Below, in pieces: positions 59,298 through 64,000 of a stretch of 64,000 nt of DNA. Made by a program: the position numbers and the translations under genes. The stretch is taken from assembly GCA_027563935.2 (NCBI GenBank), contig CM050449.1:59661949-59725948 (forward strand), read 5' to 3'. The stretch comes from Costus lasius (taxonomy: Eukaryota > Streptophyta > Magnoliopsida > Zingiberales > Costaceae). The stretch's first letter is position 1; every line of letters begins with the position of its first letter. Below the pieces are notes generated by a model that searched no databases, was not told the DNA's origin, and was given only the letters and a program-made list of their open reading frames with translations.

Positions 59298-60973
59298 TGT
59301 TGGGGTATGCCCTTAAGGCTAATGTTTGAGGCCTTTGGGATTATATCAGTATCATGTAGTAAAACTCTTCTGTTTATAAAGGCATGGTTATTATTCAGGT
59401 TGTTACCTTGTCTGCTGTAATAAGTGTACTACTGAATAATGTCTCAAAGCTGTTCAGCTAGGCTGACATGCTATAAAGTCCTTAGTCGAGATATCTTGGT
59501 GAACATGAGACAGCCTTGATATGATTGAGACTAATATGTGTTCTGATCTTATAGGATGCTTCGAGCATGGAATAAGATGTAGACTCATGGGTACATTAGA
59601 TGTACTGGACAGACCCTATTAGGATATTCAATTGCTTGTCACGATGTGAATATTCCTTGTATGCTACAAGTGGCACATGTCCTCTGACTTGAGATCACTT
59701 GTGTTTCTAAATGATGATTGTCATTGTTTTGAGGTAGTTCAATATCATTTGAAACATAATGATCATAGACTATCTTGGATAATGATCATGAGTCAGGTTA
59801 GGGCACTAGTGATAGATAAAGGATTGCCGTCTCCTTGTTTAAGGAGTGTGATGTTCTAAAAGGGGGCCCCCGCTATATGAGATGATTGAGAAAGTGTATG
59901 GCCATACCCAGATGACTATGTTCATCTGATCTAATCATGCTCATCATATTGGAGTCACAGGCTTGACACGCTTGTCCAATAAGAACATCCAGTGGCAAAG
60001 GATATATGTATGCCTAGTGAAGTGCATTCACCCTTGTGCTATGGTTTGGGAGTAGTCTTGGAAGACTCTTTCCTTTATATCGGGAGACAGTGATGTGTTG
60101 CTAGATACCCCTCACTGATCGTGATAACGCAAGTTATCGTTACCGACATTTAAAGGAAAACCCTTAGGGTCGCACAATTTGATGATATGGCTTCTTTAAG
60201 TCAGATCGTGTGGACTGAATTGTTTGGATTCAGTTTGAAGGGATTTAATCTCTGATTATAAGTGAGATCTGTCTTATCATGTTTGATTGATTAGGGCTTG
60301 AGATCGGTAAGCTTTGATCGAGAGAATGGATGCTAGATCGGTGAGATCAAGAGCATCAGGAGATGAACGGTTAGATCATGAGCCATTTGGTTCATAGAAG
60401 GTCTAGACCATGTCTTGGCTTGGCTTGGTTTGATTTTGGTCTTTGAACCAAATCGAATTGAACCAAAGAATGAACCGGTTCACTATGTGAACGCATGGTT
60501 CATGAAGGAAAGCGTTTTGGCGTTGGCGAATGGCTTCATGACTTTCCATTTTGGGAAGTCATGTAACGCCACTCTTGATATCGCCTAAATGTTTTTGCTC
60601 TCTTGTCTTTGACGTGGCTTGCGATATTCGTGTGGTGAAGGTGTTGACGACAAGGGGAGAACTCTCGGCCAAGCATCATCTCATCATCCCTACCATTCGA
60701 ACAAGAACATCTTGGCACTTTTGCTAGCACAAGAGGTGCGCAAGAAGGAAGCCTTCATCATTTGGTGTGTGTCTTCTTTGGAGGAGATCTCTTTTGCTCT
60801 CTCTCTTCCAAGACGCCATCCAACACATGGCTTCGGTATGAAATACTTCTCATCCTTAAAAGTTGATCATATAAGTATTCATGCAAACGATCTACATGAA
60901 ACCCTATAAAATTTCATGCGCCCCCTTCGTTAGGGTTTCATCCCCTTTGCGCTCCCCTTGAAGGGGACTTTCA
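59298..60973 (+). mobile_element. E6: solo LTR of the E1-family Copia element
   Basis: 1676 bp from TGTTGGGG to CTTTCA, with a perfect ACCCT duplication (59293-59297 and 60974-60978), so it is a complete LTR left after LTR-LTR recombination. It keeps the TATA-like box, the GNRA hairpin (GATAAC-GCAA-GTTATC, 60123-60138) and the C4/G4 terminal hairpin. It lies inside Athila-like LTR B. Confidence 0.93.
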
Positions 60974-61219
60974 ACCCTAGGCGGCGGCGTGGATGATGAT
61001 TTCTCTCTCGACAGATAATGAAAATTGGGGCTTTCGATGTGTCTCTAATCCTCTCGCGAAAAGCTCCCTTTTTGCTTCTTACGTCTTTGAATATAAAACC
61101 CTGGATCGCCCGCAAGAATCTCTACAAAGATCGGGCGTGAAGATTGACCTGGGAATCGCGTTCAAACACCGAAATACAATAGTGTAATATCTTAGGACAC
61201 TTCCATAAAATCCATCGAC

Positions 61220-61620
61220 CGTTCTGTTCTGAAATTGCTGGAAAATACGGCACCGTAATTTTGTTTATGGCAATGCCGTAAAATCGGCTGAACTCTCTGG
61301 TCGGATTCGTCTGGGAAAATACGGCCCGTGTAATTCTTTACGGCAGTGCCGTAATTTCAGGGCAACTTTCTGTTCTGAAGATGCTTCAAAATACGGCCCG
61401 TAAACTGGGTTACGGTAGTGCCGTAATTTCGGCAAAAGTCTCTGTTCAGAAAGTGCCCCAAAATACGGACGTGTAAATCCTTACGGCGGTGCCGTATTTT
61501 CGCGAAAACCTTCTGTTTGGAAAATCACCATAATACAGCCGTGTTCTCCATAATACGGTAGCCGTGAAATATACGGTACCGTAAAATCCCTTACGGCACT
61601 GCCGTATTTTGGGTTCCTTG
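61220..61620 (-). repeat. About 72-bp palindromic tandem array in LTR B
   Basis: Units with TACGGCANTGCCGTA-type palindromes near 61267, 61339, 61410 and 61481 (spacing 71-72 bp) and again at 61591. Each is preceded by 'ctctgttc...aaaatacgg(c)ccgt'. It is in the part of the LTR expected to be U3. Confidence 0.85.
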
Positions 61621-61865
61621 CCTCGATTTGCGTGAAATTTCTTGGGTGACTTCTTCTTGATGATGAGAACTCTTCCATATATTTGATTTTGCCTGAAAAT
61701 GCCTAAAATAGTGCCTTTTTGCCCAAAAAACATGAAAAACCAAAATAGAAGTAGACTTTGTAATATTTGATGGATTCAGCATAAAAACAAGTAAAAAGAT
61801 CCTCGATTTAGCATGAAAAGGTATCTAAAATGATGCAAAATATACTACATATTTCGGTGTCATCA

Positions 61866-63096
61866 AACACATAAGGCTCAAACCTTGCTTGTCCTCAAGC
61901 AAAAATCAGAATTTGAAATCAAAATTTGATTGAAAGAATAACCTTTTCATGCTCAATAAATTTCTAAAATACAACTTGTCAATGAAAAATTCTATCAATT
62001 GATTTACAAAATTTCAAGTAAACATATCATCCTCATAATTCAATTTTCTAGATTCACAACTCAATCAAATAAAACTTTGCAACCGTATAATAAATAGAAT
62101 TTTCGATCTGATGATTTCACCTAGTATCAATTTAAATCTATCATGGCTTTTGTGTATAGGATTAGGTCTCCAAGATCTTTTTCCACACAATTTTTTTTTC
62201 CTTTTTTATGCATTTTGTTATCTTTCTGCATAGATGGCATGTATCCACAAAGACACATACTTTTTATTTTTAACTTCAACTCTTTCTTCGGTACCACTGT
62301 CAATTTTACACAGTGCCAAGTAGAGGAGTCTTATTCTTTTTCTCTCTCATTATTTTTCATGTATAGACTTCAACCCATGTCTTAGGTACCACTATTAATT
62401 TTACATGGTGCCAAGTAGGGGAGTCTCTCACTATTTTTATGGATCTTGGATTCTTCTTTCCCAACAAATAGCAAAAATAGACTAAGCCTCAACTAGGTTG
62501 ATCAATTGATCTAAATTCTCAAATCATACTAATATACTCATTTTATTCAAAAGAGAAGTTTCACCTTTAAATCTTACTCTTCAAATAATATATCTACCCA
62601 AAATTTTATGCATCAATCAATGTCATATCTCAATAGACAAATATGTATTGAAGAAATAAATTTAACATCACAGGGCTATATCTTGAATAAAAAAAAATAA
62701 TAGGATCATACCACAAGATGGTAGAAAGTGGATCGTATGCATCCAATTATTTTTCAAAAGATCGAGGAAAATAGAATGCAAAGTAGTATGGAAAGTGATG
62801 CTCACAAAATTCAATTTTTCGCCACCGTTGGATTCAACTTTCTTCATAACTCCCTCTTTATTCTATTCTCCTAAAGAAAAAGGAAATTTTAATTCTAAAA
62901 ACAACTAAAATAGAAGTGATTAAACTAAGCAAGAGTGCTTGGGTTGCCTCCCAAGAAGCACTAGTTTAAAAGGTCATTAGCTTGACCGTTCGACACTCGG
63001 ATTTGATCGTGGCTCATCAAGGTAAAAACTTTCCTTTTCCCCAATCTGCTCTTCCTGATAATAATGCTTCAATCATTGACCATTAACTTTGAATTC
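61866..63096 (-). other. Athila 3' non-coding region
   Basis: Between the integrase stop and LTR B. It contains the TTGGGAGGCAACCCA motif near 62945, a roughly 100-bp tandem pair at 62288-62430 (ggtaccact...gtgccaagtag...ggagtct) in which each copy can fold, and a purine-rich stretch near the LTR. No env-like frame is visible. Confidence 0.6.
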
Positions 63097-64000
63097 TCAC
63101 ATTTCCTCGCTCCATATGTCTACAGCTCCATAGGGATAGGCTTTCTTTACCTGAAAAGGACCAGACCATTGAGACTTAAGCTTTCCTGGAAAAAGTCTCA
63201 ATCTAGAATTGAATAATAGAACAAAGTCACCTGGTTGGAAGCCTTTTCTGAAAATCTGTCGATCATGCCATCTCTTAGTCCTCTCTTTGTAGTTTCTTGC
63301 ATTCTCATATGCAGAGAGTCTGATCTCATCTAGCTCATTTAATTGCAACCTCCGTTTTTCACCCGCATTTTTCAAGTCAAAATTCAGCTTCTTGATTGCC
63401 CAGAACGCCTTATGCTCGAGCTCCACGGGAAGGTGACATGATTTTCCATAAATCAATTGAAAGGGGGACATACCTATGGGTGTTTTGAAAGCAGTCCTGT
63501 AAGCCCACAATGCATCATCAAGTTTGAATGCCCAGTCTTTTCTAGTGCGCGACACTGTTTTCTCTAGAATTCCTTTGATCTCTCTGTTTGATATCTCAAC
63601 CTGTCCACTTGTTTGAGGGTGATAGGGTGTTGCAACTTTATGATTAACTCCATACTTCCTGAGTAAGGCTGAAAACTTATGTTCTATGAAATGCGAGCCT
63701 CCATCACTGATCACTACTCGGGGTGTCCCATATCGTGGAAAGATAATCTTCTTGAGCAGTTTAATAACAACTCTCGAATCATTGGTTGGTGAAGCAAGAG
63801 CTTCAACCCATTTTGAGACATAATCAACTGCTACAAGAATGTACTTGTTACCTCCAGAAGATGGGAAAGGTCCCATGAAGTCAATCCCCCAAACATCAAA
63901 TATCTCAACTTCAAGAATATTGGACAGTGGCATTTCATGTCTTCTGTTAATATTCCCAGTCTTTTGACATCTATCACAGGATGATACAAAGTTTCTAGCA
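63097..64000 (-). CDS. pol: Athila-type integrase, C-terminal part of pol (partial)
   Basis: Open from the window edge to 63097. It contains the last two cysteines of the HHCC finger (CDRC, about 63976-63965), catalytic Asp in GIDFMGPF, Asp in VISDGGSHF and Glu in [10 protein letters not shown], then a C-terminal region ([27 protein letters not shown]) without a chromodomain. The strongest resemblance is to Athila/Tat integrases. The visible part has no stop, but the upstream pol is outside the window, so function cannot be judged. Confidence 0.85.
   Translation of the reverse strand, partial: ARNFVSSCDRCQKTGNINRRHEMPLSNILEVEIFDVWGIDFMGPFPSSGGNKYILVAVDYVSKWVEALASPTNDSRVVIKLLKKIIFPRYGTPRVVISDGGSHFIEHKFSALLRKYGVNHKVATPYHPQTSGQVEISNREIKGILEKTVSRTRKDWAFKLDDALWAYRTAFKTPIGMSPFQLIYGKSCHLPVELEHKAFWAIKKLNFDLKNAGEKRRLQLNELDEIRLSAYENARNYKERTKRWHDRQIFRKGFQPGDFVLLFNSRLRLFPGKLKSQWSGPFQVKKAYPYGAVDIWSEEM

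Larger units (their letters stand above)
55647..61865 (-). repeat. Athila-like LTR B, interrupted by two solo LTRs
   Basis: Pieces 55647-55838, 58366-59297 and 60979-61865 (about 2.0 kb in all) align with LTR A. On the minus strand it begins TGATGACACCG (61865 downward), just after the purine-rich 'gaggacaagcaagg' stretch, and ends near the primer sites. The two interruptions close cleanly at CTTAA and ACCCT duplications. Confidence 0.75.
55145..64000 (-). mobile_element. Athila-type Gypsy composite: integrase - LTR - primer site - gag
   Basis: Read on the minus strand: the integrase end of pol (64000-63097), a non-coding 3' region with the Athila-typical TTGGGAGGCAACCCA motif (about 62960-62940), LTR B (61865-55647, twice interrupted), tRNA-Asp primer sites (55640-55623 and 55563-55546) and the start of gag (55407-55145). 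A pol end followed by an LTR and then a gag start means two elements sharing one LTR, or a tandem with a recombined middle. Its right part leaves the window. Confidence 0.8.

Noticed and set aside
62143..62385. 80-aa hydrophobic frame as a possible env remnant
   Set aside because: On the wrong strand for the Athila element, and the composition reflects T-rich non-coding DNA.

Overview
The window is plant nuclear DNA made almost entirely of nested LTR retrotransposons. I found no host gene, tRNA, rRNA or CRISPR array. Copia polyproteins primed by initiator tRNA-Met, an Athila-type Gypsy element primed by tRNA-Asp, kilobase-long solo LTRs and copies inserted within copies point to a large angiosperm genome. 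The main Copia family looks like the Angela/BARE-1 lineage (LTR about 1.7 kb beginning TGTTGG, one long gag-pol frame), which suggests a monocot; that is inference.

Layout, left to right. 1-524 is the end of a long Gypsy-like LTR. It sits in the leader of a minus-strand Copia element, here called X, whose 5' LTR is scattered over 9928-29821. Copia E1 (645-9808, +, intact frame) is inserted in the X leader. Copia E2 (10987-20067, +, intact frame) and E4 (20127-29263, -, three nonsense codons) are inserted in the X LTR only 54 bp apart. 29822-30211 is a scrap of Athila-like LTR. E3 (30212-38967, -) is an older Copia element of a second family with a broken polyprotein and a truncated 3' LTR. 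A decayed plus-strand Gypsy element, G, follows in three pieces (38968-40188, 43195-43494, 54489-55144). It is split by solo LTR Y (40189-43194) and by Athila-like LTR A (43495-54488), which itself contains Copia E5 (43569-52682, +, one nonsense codon). From 55145 to 64000 there is a minus-strand Athila-type composite in the order integrase - LTR - primer site - gag. Its LTR is interrupted by a 2.5 kb Gypsy-like solo LTR (55839-58360) and a Copia solo LTR, E6 (59298-60973).

Target-site duplications support the nesting: ctagc/actagc (E1), GTCAT (E2), TATAG (E4), GCCAA (E5), CTTAA (55839 solo LTR), ACCCT (E6), and an imperfect TCCAC/TCCGC (Y). LTR-LTR differences counted by eye rank the full-length copies from young to old as E5 (about 1), E2 (about 2), E1 (about 7), E4 (about 10 plus indels), E3 (more than 20).

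The most interesting signal is RNA structure, not a gene. The roughly 1.9 kb leaders of E1, E2, E4 and E5 share a set of short hairpins whose stems change with compensation. Part of the set recurs in the divergent E3 family at matching spacing: a long stem, three palindromic hairpins about 197 and 100 nt apart, and a three-way junction closed by TCTCACTA/TAGTGAGA. A second cluster has three hairpins that all present the loop CTGCGA/T. The LTRs also carry a GNRA-type hairpin just downstream of a TATA-like box and a C4/G4 hairpin at the 3' terminus. These are candidate packaging, dimerisation or translation elements.
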